In this document: piece after piece, positions 39,001 to 49,300 of the stretch
Layout of the letters: every line of letters starts with the position of its first letter
How positions within the stretch are numbered: position 1 is the first letter of the stretch
Assembly (NCBI GenBank): GCA_019359285.1
Contig: JAHHHQ010000053.1
Span: 1 to 64,000, forward strand
DNA length: 64,000 nt
Direction: 5' to 3'
Source of the DNA: Nodosilinea sp. WJT8-NPBG4
Lineage (GTDB): Bacteria; Cyanobacteriota; Cyanobacteriia; Phormidesmidales; Phormidesmidaceae
Notes under the pieces: generated by a model
Told to the model about the DNA's origin: nothing
The model's database searches: none
Seen by the model: the letters and a program-made list of their open reading frames with translations, nothing else
Position numbers and translations under genes: made by a program

Positions 39001-39453
39001 ATGACCGCTACTATAGAACTCGCCACCTTTGGAGCCGGATGCTTCTGGGGTATAGAAGCCGCCTTTCGCAAACTCGACAACGTAATCGATACCTCCGTCG
39101 GCTACATGGGCGGCCACTTCGAAAACCCCTGCTACCTCGACGTGCTATCGCGCATCACCGGCCACGCCGAAGTCTGTCAGGTGCAGTTCAACCCCGCCGA
39201 GATTTCCTACGACGCTCTGCTCGACACCTTTTGGCGCATCCACGACCCCACCAGCCTCAACCGCCAGGGGGGCGATCGCGGCGAATACCGCTCCGTGATT
39301 TTTTACCACACCCCAGAGCAGGGCAAAGTCGCCCGCCAAGCCAAAAACAAACTGCAAGACTCAGGCCACTACCCCAAGCCCATCGTCACCCAAATCGAAC
39401 CCGCCAGCGCCTACTGGCTCGCCTCAGAAGAACATCAGCGATATTTCGGTTAA
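39001..39453 (+). CDS. msrA: Peptide-methionine (S)-S-oxide reductase
   Basis: FGAGCFWGIEAAFRKL, VGYMGGHFENPCYLDVLSRITGHAEVCQVQFNP, GEYRSVIFYH. Confidence 0.93.
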   Translation: MTATIELATFGAGCFWGIEAAFRKLDNVIDTSVGYMGGHFENPCYLDVLSRITGHAEVCQVQFNPAEISYDALLDTFWRIHDPTSLNRQGGDRGEYRSVIFYHTPEQGKVARQAKNKLQDSGHYPKPIVTQIEPASAYWLASEEHQRYFG

Positions 39454-39458
39454 TAGCT

Positions 39459-40418
39459 TTACCCCTGCTCGACCCAGGCGATCACCTGGTCGCCCAGGCG
39501 CACATCGTTGAGGCGATCGATTTCACGAATGCCTGTAGGGCTGGTGACATTGACCTCGGTGAGGTAGCCGCCGATCACATCAATGCCCACAAAGTAGAGG
39601 CCGTCGCGAATCAGGGTAGGGGCTAGCTGGCGGCAAATATCGAGTTCGCGTTCCGTAATGTCTACTTGAGCGACCCGACCACCCACCGCCATGTTGCCGC
39701 GAAACTCGCTGCCGGTGGGGATGCGGTTGACCGCGCCGATGGGCTCACCGTTGAGCATAATAATCCGCTTGTCGCCGTCTTTAGCGGCGGGCAGGTAGGT
39801 CTGCACCATCACCGGCTCTTTGCCCTGCTGGGTGCTGATTTCGACCATGGAGTTGAGGTTGCGATCGCCCGTCTGCAAAAACAAAATTCCCTCCCCAGCC
39901 TTGCCGCCTAGGGGTTTGAGCACTGCCGAGCCCCACCGCTCCACGGTTTCGCGAATCACCGCCTTGCTCTGGCTGACAATGGTTTCAGGAATCGCCTCGG
40001 TAAATTGCAGGGCATACATCTTTTCGTTGGCGGCCCGCAGTCCCTTGGGTGAGTTAATCACCCGGGTTTTGGCCGGGTCGATGTAGTCGAGAATGTAGGT
40101 GGCATAGAGGTAGGGCACCGTCACCGGCGGGTCAGTGCGCATAAACACCGCATCCATCTCTTCCATCGGTAGCTGTACCGCTGCGCCCACCTCAAACCAG
40201 GGGTTAGCCGCCGCCCAGAGCCCATCAACCAAGTCTACGGGGGTGAGCTTCACCGGCTGCATGAGCGCTAGAGCTTTGCCCGCCACTACGCTGAGGGCGT
40301 TGGCCGCTGTAATCCACACCTCATGGCCGCGCTGCTGTGCCGCTTCCATGAGGGCAACGCTGGTGTCGTGGCCGGGGTCGAGGCGCTGGATGGGGTCGAT
40401 AATGAAGGCAACTTTCAC
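39459..40418 (-). CDS. gshB: Glutathione synthetase
   Basis: MKVAFIIDPIQRLDPGHDTSVALMEAAQQRGHEV, MRTDPPVTVPYLYATYILD, GGKAGEGILFLQ, VTSPTGIREIDRL. Confidence 0.95.
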   Translation of the reverse strand: MKVAFIIDPIQRLDPGHDTSVALMEAAQQRGHEVWITAANALSVVAGKALALMQPVKLTPVDLVDGLWAAANPWFEVGAAVQLPMEEMDAVFMRTDPPVTVPYLYATYILDYIDPAKTRVINSPKGLRAANEKMYALQFTEAIPETIVSQSKAVIRETVERWGSAVLKPLGGKAGEGILFLQTGDRNLNSMVEISTQQGKEPVMVQTYLPAAKDGDKRIIMLNGEPIGAVNRIPTGSEFRGNMAVGGRVAQVDITERELDICRQLAPTLIRDGLYFVGIDVIGGYLTEVNVTSPTGIREIDRLNDVRLGDQVIAWVEQG

Positions 40419-40493
40419 AGGCGATGCTCAATACTCCAAGTAGAGTTCTAGCATCCCACGCACCGGTTAAGTATGAGGCAGCGCTGAGTAGAG

Positions 40494-40883
40494 CTACAGA
40501 ACCGCAATGCACTCAATCTCAACATCGACATCCTTGGGCAGGCGCGCCACCTCAACACAGGCTCGCGCTGGGGCATGGTCACCGCCAAAATACTTGGCGT
40601 AAATCTCATTGACGGCCCCAAAGTCGCCCATATCTTTGAGAAACACCGAAGTTTTCACCACGTTGTCAAAGTTGGCTCCAGCGGCGGTCAAAATCGCTGC
40701 CAAGTTGGCGATCACCTGCTCGGTCTGGGCGACCACATTTCCCTCGCCCACCAGTTGCCCCGTGGCCGGGTCGAGGGCAATTTGTCCCGAGACAAAAAGC
40801 ATTTGCCCGCTCACGGCCACGGCCTGGTTGTAGGGCCCAACGGGAGCAGGGGCGGCGGGGGTGTTGATGATGGTGCGCTGCAT
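40494..40883 (-). CDS. ridA: RidA/YjgF family enamine/imine deaminase
   Basis: MQRTIINTPAAPAPVGPYNQAVAVSGQMLFVSGQIALDPATGQLV...ARACVEVARLPKDVDVEIECIAV. Confidence 0.93.
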   Translation of the reverse strand: MQRTIINTPAAPAPVGPYNQAVAVSGQMLFVSGQIALDPATGQLVGEGNVVAQTEQVIANLAAILTAAGANFDNVVKTSVFLKDMGDFGAVNEIYAKYFGGDHAPARACVEVARLPKDVDVEIECIAVL

Positions 40884-40961
40884 GGGGGTAGGGGGTGAGG
40901 GGTAGGAGGGTGGATGGGTAGGAGGGTGGATGGGTAGGGGGTGTTCCTTACTATCCATTCC

Positions 40962-41411
40962 CTACTTTTCTAAGGGGCTGCCAAAGTGGGGTCGTTGGCC
41001 GTAAAAGCGGTACTGCCAATAATCTCGCAAAATGCGATCGTGATCAAAGCAAAGATTTTGCGGCACTTCCCAGGGGTTGACGATCGCAGCGGTTTTGGCG
41101 TCGTCTCCGGCGACAGGGTCGGCGGTGGCAGTGGCCAGAAACACAACGCTAAGGGTGTGCTGGCGAGGGTCGCGATCGGGGTCGGAGTAGACGGCGAGCT
41201 GTTCGATCAGGGTGACGGTGAGGCCGGTTTCTTCTTGGGCTTCTCGGCGGGCGGCGGTTTCAACGCTTTCGCCGTAGTCGACAAAGCCGCCGGGGAGAGC
41301 CCAGCCTAGGGGCTCGTGGTGGCGCTCAATCAGCACGATGGGGCGGTGGGGATGGTGCAGCAGCTCAATAATGATGTCAACGGTAGGGGTAGGGTTGCGA
41401 TAGGTGGTCAT
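40962..41411 (-). CDS. NUDIX hydrolase
   Basis: [29 protein letters not shown]. Confidence 0.92.
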   Translation of the reverse strand: MTTYRNPTPTVDIIIELLHHPHRPIVLIERHHEPLGWALPGGFVDYGESVETAARREAQEETGLTVTLIEQLAVYSDPDRDPRQHTLSVVFLATATADPVAGDDAKTAAIVNPWEVPQNLCFDHDRILRDYWQYRFYGQRPHFGSPLEK

Positions 41412-41523
41412 GGGGGAGACTTTATAGGAAATTTCCTGGAACAAAAATAACTCTTAGGACAGCCGCCCCGCCCCCGTAGGCCATGTTAAAGTCAGCTGGA
41501 ATTTAAGCCGAGCTGAGCTAACT

Positions 41524-43035
41524 ATGCCATTTCCTAGAGCCAGCGGCATTTTGCTGCATCCTACGTCGCTGCCCGGTCGGTTTGGTATTGGCGACCTCGG
41601 GCCTGAAGCCTACCGATTTGTAGATTTTTTGGCGTCGACTCGCCAACATCTCTGGCAGGTGCTGCCGCTGGGGCCGACTGGTCACGGCAACTCGCCCTAT
41701 CTCTGCTACTCGGCGATGGCGGGCAACCCCCTGCTGATCAGCCTCGAAGAGCTGTGCAACCGATCCCTACTCCACCCTGACGAACTGCATGAATTAGACC
41801 ACTTTTCTCCCCACCAGATCGACTTTGACCGGGTGATTCCGATCAAGACGGAGCTGTTGAAACGGGCGGCTAGCCGGTTTAATGAGGTGGCTTCTGATGA
41901 AGACCGAGCTGCCCTGGCTCAGTTCAGCGAAGAGTGCCACTTTTGGGTGGATGAGTTTGCCTTTTTTATGGCGATCAAAAATGCTCACGGCGGTGCTGGC
42001 TGGACGGAATGGCCCAGCGACATTGCCCGGCGCGAACCTGAGGCGATGGCCGCCTGGCGAGAAAAATTAGCTGATGATATTTTTTCCCACAAGTTTTTGC
42101 AGTTTGAGTTTCATCGCCAGTGGCAGGCGCTGCGCCAGTATGCCCGCGATCGCCAGATTCAAATTATTGGCGATATTCCCATCTACGTGGCCCACGACAG
42201 CGTCGACGTCTGGGCCTATCCCGAGAACTTTATGCTCGACGAAGAAACCCTGGCTCCGGCGCAGATGGCCGGGGTGCCGCCCGACTATTTCAGCGAGACT
42301 GGCCAGCTCTGGGGCAACCCCACCTATAACTGGGAGGTGCTGAAAGAGCGAGGCTTTAACTGGTGGATTCAGCGCATCAAGGCGCTGCTGGGCTACGTTG
42401 ATATTATTCGGGTCGACCACTTCCGTGGGTTGCAGGCGTTTTGGAGCGTGCCCGCCGGCGAAACCACTGCCATCCACGGCGAATGGGTCGAGGCCCCAGG
42501 TACGGAGCTGTTTGAAGCCGTGCGCCAAACCTTTGGCAAACTGCCCGTCATGGCTGAGGATCTGGGGATGATTACTCCCGAAGTTGAGGCGCTGCGGGAC
42601 GAGTTTGAGTTTCCGGGCATGAAAATTCTGCACTTCGCCTTTGGCGGCGGCAGCGATAACCCCTACCTGCCTTTCAACTACGTCACCAATAGCGTGGTCT
42701 ACACCGGTACCCACGACAACGACACCACGATTGGCTGGTTTGAGAAAATGCCTGACCACGAACGCGATCGCCTCCAGCACTACCTCGGCTGCATCAGCCC
42801 CGAGGGCATTCACTGGTCGCTAATTCGCCTGGCGCTGCTGTCGGTCTCTAACCAGGCGATTATCCCCCTGCAAGATGTGTTGGGCTACGGCAGCGACTGT
42901 CGCATGAATACCCCCGGCCTGTCTGACGGCAACTGGGGCTGGCGCTACGAGGCCAAAGTCCTCACGGATGAAGTGAGCGATCGCCTGCGATCGCTCACTG
43001 AACTCTCCAACCGGGCCACAGCATCAGCGGATTAG
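41524..43035 (+). CDS. malQ: 4-alpha-glucanotransferase
   Basis: RASGILLHPTSLPGRFGIGDLGPEAYRFVDFLA, VDIIRVDHFRGLQAFW, AEDLGMITPEVEALRDEFEFPGMKIL. Confidence 0.95.
   Translation: MPFPRASGILLHPTSLPGRFGIGDLGPEAYRFVDFLASTRQHLWQVLPLGPTGHGNSPYLCYSAMAGNPLLISLEELCNRSLLHPDELHELDHFSPHQIDFDRVIPIKTELLKRAASRFNEVASDEDRAALAQFSEECHFWVDEFAFFMAIKNAHGGAGWTEWPSDIARREPEAMAAWREKLADDIFSHKFLQFEFHRQWQALRQYARDRQIQIIGDIPIYVAHDSVDVWAYPENFMLDEETLAPAQMAGVPPDYFSETGQLWGNPTYNWEVLKERGFNWWIQRIKALLGYVDIIRVDHFRGLQAFWSVPAGETTAIHGEWVEAPGTELFEAVRQTFGKLPVMAEDLGMITPEVEALRDEFEFPGMKILHFAFGGGSDNPYLPFNYVTNSVVYTGTHDNDTTIGWFEKMPDHERDRLQHYLGCISPEGIHWSLIRLALLSVSNQAIIPLQDVLGYGSDCRMNTPGLSDGNWGWRYEAKVLTDEVSDRLRSLTELSNRATASAD
42972..42999. repeat. 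28-bp inverted repeat built from two HIP1 octamers, inside malQ
   Basis: AGTGAGCGATCGC-ct-GCGATCGCTCACT. Confidence 0.8.
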
Positions 43036-43160
43036 CGCTAAGCGTAAGTCAGGAGATAATGAAGGTAGGGAGGATGAGGAAGGTGAGGAGAGCCAAGGTC
43101 TATCCAACCATTTTCTTCCCCATCTCCCTTATCTTCCCCATCTCCCTCATCTCTTCCTAC

Positions 43161-43559
43161 CTAATGGCTCAAGGCTGACACCGACATACCCCGCATAAAA
43201 ATATCAGTAACCGAGATCACCCCTAGCAAATGCCCGTCTTGGACCACGGGGGCGCGCTGCACGCTGGTGTCAGACAACACCTGGGAAGCTTCTTGAAGGG
43301 TGAGGTCAGGGGCCAGAGAAATGCAGGGCTGGCGCATGATGTCTTGCACCAGCACCTTTTCAGGATTGTGGCCCCTTGCCACTACGGTGTAGACAATATC
43401 GCGCTCGGTCACCATGCCAAAGGGCATGTCTTGGCTGCGGTGCTCAACTAAAAGCGCTCGAATCTGACGCTGCTGCATTAGGTCAATGGCATCGGCGACG
43501 GTGGCACCGCTGGCAATGGTGGTGACGTTAGGGGTCATGATATCGGCCACGGTCAGCAT
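43161..43559 (-). CDS. CBS-domain protein
   Basis: MLTVADIMTPNVTTIASGATVADAIDLMQQRQIRALLVE...; two CBS motifs. Confidence 0.9.
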   Translation of the reverse strand: MLTVADIMTPNVTTIASGATVADAIDLMQQRQIRALLVEHRSQDMPFGMVTERDIVYTVVARGHNPEKVLVQDIMRQPCISLAPDLTLQEASQVLSDTSVQRAPVVQDGHLLGVISVTDIFMRGMSVSALSH

Positions 43560-43821
43560 AGGACTCTCCAGGAAACAATAGGGTAGGGGCTGCAATCGCG
43601 CGTTACAGAGACCTGCTCGCCACGGGCAGGCCTCTGTCTGAACCCATAAACCGGCTGATAAGTTCCGGCCTGAAAGATCAAAAATCTGGCTGCTGGGGAA
43701 GATCCCTCAGCGCTGCGATTCGGTTTGCAGCAATCTCTACTATGGTGACCTCTGAAGCCGGGATCACGGGTTGTATTTGTAGCTTTTCTTTAGATTGCCA
43801 AGGTTTGGCAGTTACAGATTC

Positions 43822-44370
43822 TTAAAGTTTTGGCTTAAACGGCAGCGTCATTCGCTGCCGCCGTCCCCGCCGTCGGTGTAGACAGGTTAGCGCGCCGCCA
43901 GCGATGGGCACTAGGGGCATCAGGGCAAGCCAAATGGCGGGCGGCGGCGGGTCAGGCTGAGCCACCACCAGAGGGGTAAAGCTAAATAGATTAGCGGTGA
44001 GGAGCGGCGGCGGTAGGGTGGCCGCTCGTCGTGCGACCTCCAAGGCGCGCCAGGTTTGCGGGCCGACGATGCCATCGACAACCAGGCCTTGCTGCGCTTG
44101 GAGCGATCGCACCGCCTTGGCGGTATCGCTGTCGTAGTGGCCATCCACCACTCCGGTAAATAGCCCTAAATCCGCCAGCTCCGTCTGAAGCCGATTGACC
44201 AAGGGGCCCCTGTCTTCGGTGCGCAGCAGGGGAGCCGTGTCGACCTGCCGTACAGGTGAAATCGGCTGGGCTAAACCTGGGGCTAGGGGGGCGAGTCCTC
44301 CTAGGGCTAGCAGACCGGCTAGCAGCAGCTGGCGGCCGTGGTGCAGCGTTACGGTGCCTCGGGTGATCAT
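43822..44370 (-). CDS. Secreted peptidoglycan-binding-domain protein with C-terminal TM
   Basis: VNRLQTELADLGLFTGVVDGHYDSDTAKAVRSLQAQQGLVVDGIVGPQTWRAL; IWLALMPLVPIAGGALTCLHRRRGRRQR. Confidence 0.8.
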   Translation of the reverse strand: MITRGTVTLHHGRQLLLAGLLALGGLAPLAPGLAQPISPVRQVDTAPLLRTEDRGPLVNRLQTELADLGLFTGVVDGHYDSDTAKAVRSLQAQQGLVVDGIVGPQTWRALEVARRAATLPPPLLTANLFSFTPLVVAQPDPPPPAIWLALMPLVPIAGGALTCLHRRRGRRQRMTLPFKPKL

Positions 44371-44376
44371 TAGTCG

Positions 44377-45348
44377 TCACTCCCCAGAAAATGCCCATAG
44401 CCAGAGGGGCAGGGTAAACAACAAACTGGCCGAACTGAGTCCTACGCAGGTGACCGACAGATCGCGATCGAGGTCGTAGGCCTCAGCTAGCACCAGGTTA
44501 GAAAAGGCGCAGGGCATACCTGCCTGCAAAATCATCACCAGTCGAGGCGGGCCGTCTATGCCTAGGGCAGTGAGGCCCAACCCTACCGCCAGAGGCAGCA
44601 CCAGCATCTTAATCGCCACGGCAATGGTGGCCCGGTGCAGGTGCTGCCACGAGCTGAGTTGCTGAATACGTAGACCCATCAGCATTAGCGACAGCACCAC
44701 AATAGCCCAGGCGAACCGATAGAGGGCCAGGTCGAGCCAGACGGGCAGGGCGATCGCCTTCAGCCCCAAGCCCAAACCAAAGGCCAGAATAATCGGATTT
44801 TGCACGACGGCCCGTAGTCTGGTTGACCATTGCCGCTGCCAGGACTGAGACGGGTTTAGCCGCTGACCTCCCATTTCTGAGGCCAAAATCGCCCCTAGCC
44901 CGTAGGAGCCCAGCAGCGTCCCCAGAGCATCGTAAAACAGCGCCCAGCCAAATACACCTACCCCCAGCTGGGGCAGCAGCAACACCACGGGATAGCCAAT
45001 GTAGCCGGTATTGCCCAGCATGGCCGCCAGGGAAAAGCTGCCCTGGGTAGGCCGTGCCCAGGGCTCTTGGTCAGCGCGAATCCATAGGCGGCTGCACAGC
45101 AGCCCCAGCAGAATGGCGGCCCAGGCCACCACCGGAGCCAGATAGAGGTTGCCTGACAGATCGGCGCGGCGCATAAACCCCACAATGCTGAGGGGAATGC
45201 CCAGCCAAAACAGAAACCGCCCCAGGCGTAGGGGCACCTGCCGATACAGTCCCTGGGGCAAGTCTCGGTGGGGGGCAACGCGATAGAGCACTGCCCCTAG
45301 GGCGATGCCAGCACAGATTCCCGCCCCAATCGGCCCATAGAGGTGCAT
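44377..45348 (-). CDS. AEC (auxin efflux carrier) family transporter
   Basis: 10-TM-like hydrophobic protein; AMLGNTGYIGYPVVLLLPQLG, LQAGMPCAFSNLVLAEAYDLD. Confidence 0.85.
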   Translation of the reverse strand: MHLYGPIGAGICAGIALGAVLYRVAPHRDLPQGLYRQVPLRLGRFLFWLGIPLSIVGFMRRADLSGNLYLAPVVAWAAILLGLLCSRLWIRADQEPWARPTQGSFSLAAMLGNTGYIGYPVVLLLPQLGVGVFGWALFYDALGTLLGSYGLGAILASEMGGQRLNPSQSWQRQWSTRLRAVVQNPIILAFGLGLGLKAIALPVWLDLALYRFAWAIVVLSLMLMGLRIQQLSSWQHLHRATIAVAIKMLVLPLAVGLGLTALGIDGPPRLVMILQAGMPCAFSNLVLAEAYDLDRDLSVTCVGLSSASLLFTLPLWLWAFSGE

Positions 45349-45500
45349 CAATACCTCAAGTGGTGGCAAAACAGCAGCCCTCCCCATACTCTGCACTGAG
45401 ATTGTGACAGGCGAGGCCAGATTTTGGTGTTGCCCAAGACGAGAAGTTGTAACCGCATTGCCGCCAAGGGCCATAATGGGTAGAGCTTTGCCGGAAGCGA

Positions 45501-46301
45501 ATGCCCATGCCTCCTATCGACGATATTCCCCAAGCGGCCCGTGACGTTCCCCTCCACTCGACGGGCGCAGAGCAGCCCGCCTGGCTGCGGCGCACGCGTT
45601 CCCTGCGGCGTTTTCTGGGTCTGGCTATGCTGGCCCTGGCGGCGGGCGGGCTGGTGGCCTGGTACCAGACCAACGGGTTTTCTGCCGTCGAGTTTGCTCA
45701 GCCCTTTGAAACCATGGTCAACCGCTCCGCCGTTGAGACCGAGGGCGCAGAGCCAGCTACCAGCGATCGCGACGTCGCTGTGCAGCTGGCCCCCTCCAGC
45801 CGCACGCTGCTCAACCACCGCGCCTACGATGAGGCCCCTGGCGAGGAGCTGGTCACGCTGAATGCCAACGCCGATATTCGCCTGCGCACCGTTGCGGCCA
45901 GCGAGTACGAGGCTATGGCTCAGGCCGCCAGTCGCGAAGGGGTGAGGCTGGTGCCGCTGTCGGGCTTTCGTTCTCAGGCAGAGCAGGAGAAGATTTTCTT
46001 TAACCTCAAGGCCGATCGCGGCCAAGATGCTCAGACCCGCGCCGAGGTCAGTGCCCCGCCAGGCTATAGCGAGCACCACACCGGCTACGCCATCGACATT
46101 GGCGATGGCAATCGGGCGGGGACTAACCTCAACACAGACTTTGTTGATACCCGGGCCTACCAGTGGATGGAATCCAACGCTGTGCGCTACGGCTATGAGC
46201 TGTCCTTCCCCCCCGACAATTTTCAGGGAGTGGCCTTTGAGCCCTGGCACTGGAGGTTTGTGGGCGATCGCACCAGCCTGGAAACCTTCTACAGCAAATA
46301 G
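45501..46301 (+). CDS. D-alanyl-D-alanine carboxypeptidase, VanY family
   Basis: GVRLVPLSGFRSQAEQEKIF, SAPPGYSEHHTGYAIDIGDG, FEPWHWRFVGD. Confidence 0.92.
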   Translation: MPMPPIDDIPQAARDVPLHSTGAEQPAWLRRTRSLRRFLGLAMLALAAGGLVAWYQTNGFSAVEFAQPFETMVNRSAVETEGAEPATSDRDVAVQLAPSSRTLLNHRAYDEAPGEELVTLNANADIRLRTVAASEYEAMAQAASREGVRLVPLSGFRSQAEQEKIFFNLKADRGQDAQTRAEVSAPPGYSEHHTGYAIDIGDGNRAGTNLNTDFVDTRAYQWMESNAVRYGYELSFPPDNFQGVAFEPWHWRFVGDRTSLETFYSK

Positions 46302-46339
46302 GTGAAGGGTTCTGCGCAGTTCTGCCTGGCGTTGGCTAC

Positions 46340-49300
46340 ATGGCTCTTGTCCGTCAAAAATTTTCTAATCCCAGGCTGACAGCGTGGTTCAAACCGGTGG
46401 CTAGGGCATGGCTGCCCTGGACATTGGCTAGCGTCGTCTTGGGTGGCGGACTGCTGCTTAAAGCCCTGCACTCCCAAGCAGAACAAGCGGTTTCAGATAC
46501 TCTCAAGCAGCCCATTCAGCTGGGGGGGGTGCGGGGAATAGCGCAGTGGGGGATCGTGCTAGGCAAAACCGTTATTCCCAGAACTGAAGCCAACGGGCTA
46601 GCGGGGGAAATCGATGCCGTTGTCGTTTTGCTGAATTGGCCGGAATTATTGCACAGCGGCAATCTACAGGTGACGGTCACCCTGGTGCGGCCCGACCTAT
46701 CGGTGATGGTGCCAGAACCTGGAGCGGAGCTTAACTTTACTAAGGGGAGCGGGGCGGCGGTCGCCGCCTCGCAGCAGGCAACCTTGGACGGGCTCTGGGT
46801 GAAAGATGGCAAATTCACCCTCTATGCTCCCAGCGCTGATGTCGCTAACCCTAGACCTGCCGTCACAGTCCACGGTGTGCAGGCCGCAGTCCAACTGCCT
46901 AGTGAGCAGGCATTCCGTCAGGTTTCCTTTGCGCTAGAGGGGCTACTCGACCAGGGTCACTGGCAGACCAGTGGCACGGTCGATTTGGCGCAGCGATCGC
47001 TCCAGGCCAGTCTTCAAACCCAAGACCTGCCTCTATCGAGCCTCAGTCTAATGCTGCCGCCAGCAGTGAACATTCAGGCCGGATTGCTTAGCGGCGATCT
47101 GAGGCTAACCACGCCCCTGCCCAATGCCGTTGTGCCCCCTGTAGCAGCCCTTGACCTGCAAGGCACGATCGCCGTGCGGGATGGGCAGGGGCATGTGGGC
47201 CAGCAGTCGGCACCAATCCAAAACCTGCAAAGCCGGCTGGACTTTCAGGGGCAGCGGATAACCCTGTCCGACACCTATCTCAACCTGGGCACCATGGCGC
47301 TGACGGTGGCCGGCAGTCTCGACCTAAAAACTGGCTATGACTTGAGCGCCCAGGTGCCGCCGGTAGCTGCTGAGGATTTGCGGGCGGTTGTGGGCGATCG
47401 CCTGCCCCTCGACCCCCAGCCCTGGCAGTGGCAGGCCAGCCTCACCGGATCGTTTCAAGAGCCTGTCCTAGAGGTGCAGCCCGACCCTGCCCTGATGCCG
47501 CCGGGCCATTTGCCGGTAGATTTAGGCCTGGTAGCGGTGGCGCTGGGAATGCAGTCCCAGGATCTGCCCACGCGCGACTGGATTGGGCTAATTGAGAGAG
47601 CGACCTACGGGTTTAGGGGCAACGGAGCCTGGTTTACGCTCAGCGATGGCACCGTGGTACCGCCTCTGACAGAGGCGGCCTACCAGCGAGCGGGTGGGGG
47701 ACTGGATAGTCGTCTGCGTCCGGCCCTCGATCGCAAGTTTTTTTGGTTTTTGCAGACCAACCCCTACATCACTGCGATCGCCGCCGATTTAGCTAAGGGC
47801 AGGCTACTGACCTATCGTCAGGGCAATCGGTTCGATACCGATCGCTTTTTTCTAGAGTATTTTGTGCCGGTCTACGTCGAGTCGAGCCGGGCGGCGGGGC
47901 TCGACCCCGGCGAATCGCTATGGATGCTCGATCACTCCCTGCGCACTCTGCACGACCCGCTGCTGCGCCACCCCGACGCTCGCCCAATTACCGCTGGGGC
48001 GGGCACTGTGGGCTCATTTTGGGCAGGTGAACAGCTACTCTCGATGCAGCAGTTGCTCACCCGCCCGCTGCTAGCCAAACCAGGGCGCACAGGGCAGCTA
48101 ACCCGCTTGGCCCTGCTAAGGCAGCTCAATGCCTCCACATCCCTAGAGAGTCGGCAGCTGTCAAGCAGTCCAGAGCTGATGTCGAAAATCCCTAACGTCA
48201 CCTTTGGAGCCGAGGAGGGGGCGATCGCCCTAGCTCTGGGCATGATGCGGTTTGAGGGCGAGGGGGTTTATCCCGAGTCGCTGCGATCGCTGGCGGCCTC
48301 GATTGAACAAAACGAGCTAGATAAGCACGCCCTGCGCACCACTATCACAGGCAGAATGCAGGGCTTGGCGACCGAGAATAGTGCGGCCCTAAGCTTTGCC
48401 CTGCTGCAGTTTAGCGATCGCGACTGGGCGCAGGTGGGCATGGGCAAGCACCTATTTCCGGGTGGGGCAGCCCAGCTCACCGGCGGTAACACGCTCTCGG
48501 TGATGGTCTCTCGCCAAGAAAAGGCGGGCTACACCCTAGAGCAGGCCTACCAAAACAGCCGCCTGCTGCTGCTAGAGCTGCTCGCTGGGGCAGACCAAGC
48601 TGGGGGCGATCGCATTGTGTTTGCCCTGCTCAAAGACCACGCCTTTAGCCCTCGCTTTTGGCAAATTTTGGCCCAAAAAGAGCCGCTGTTAGCGGCTCAG
48701 CTGGGGGCGATCGCCGCCGACATGAGCGCTTACCAACAATTGGCACAGCAGGGGGCCACCCTGCATGAGACGTTCTACGCAACCCTAGTCACTACCGATC
48801 AAGATATTGGCGTCAGCGCCACGCTTAAGCAGGCGGTAGGGTTTCAGGCTCACCTGGCACGCCTGCTTGACCAGGCTTTTGCCCCCGCTGATCCGGCCGA
48901 CCCGCGCTATCGCGCCTTTCGTCGCAGCCTGGCTATGTACCTTAGGGAAGCCCCCGACATTTCGGTCTACGGCGGCACTGAGGCAGCCCTGCGGGCCTAC
49001 GGGCAAGAAACCCTCAACGTGCAGGAGCTGATCGCCGTCGATGTCGCCGATGCCCCTCGCATTCGAGCCATGGCCCGGCTGTATCACGAGGCTTTGGCCA
49101 GCGACCTGATTACAGAGTGGGATGGGGCCGGATTGCAGCGCATTTTGCTCACCGGAGCGCTGCTGTCCGCCGGGGTAGACCGGCCTGACTTGCCCCCGGC
49201 ACTCCAGAGTGTGGGCTTCCCCAGCGCCCAGTTTCGCCGCGATCTGTTGTTTGTGGTGGGGGTCGAGGGCATTCAGGTGGAGGCGACCCGACTGGGCATT

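Noticed and set aside
42067-42813. 248-aa minus-strand ORF inside malQ
   Set aside because: Shadow ORF of the malQ coding sequence; no recognisable domain
45348-46250. 300-aa minus-strand ORF opposite the VanY-type peptidase
   Set aside because: Antisense to a gene with clear VanY motifs; no domain signature
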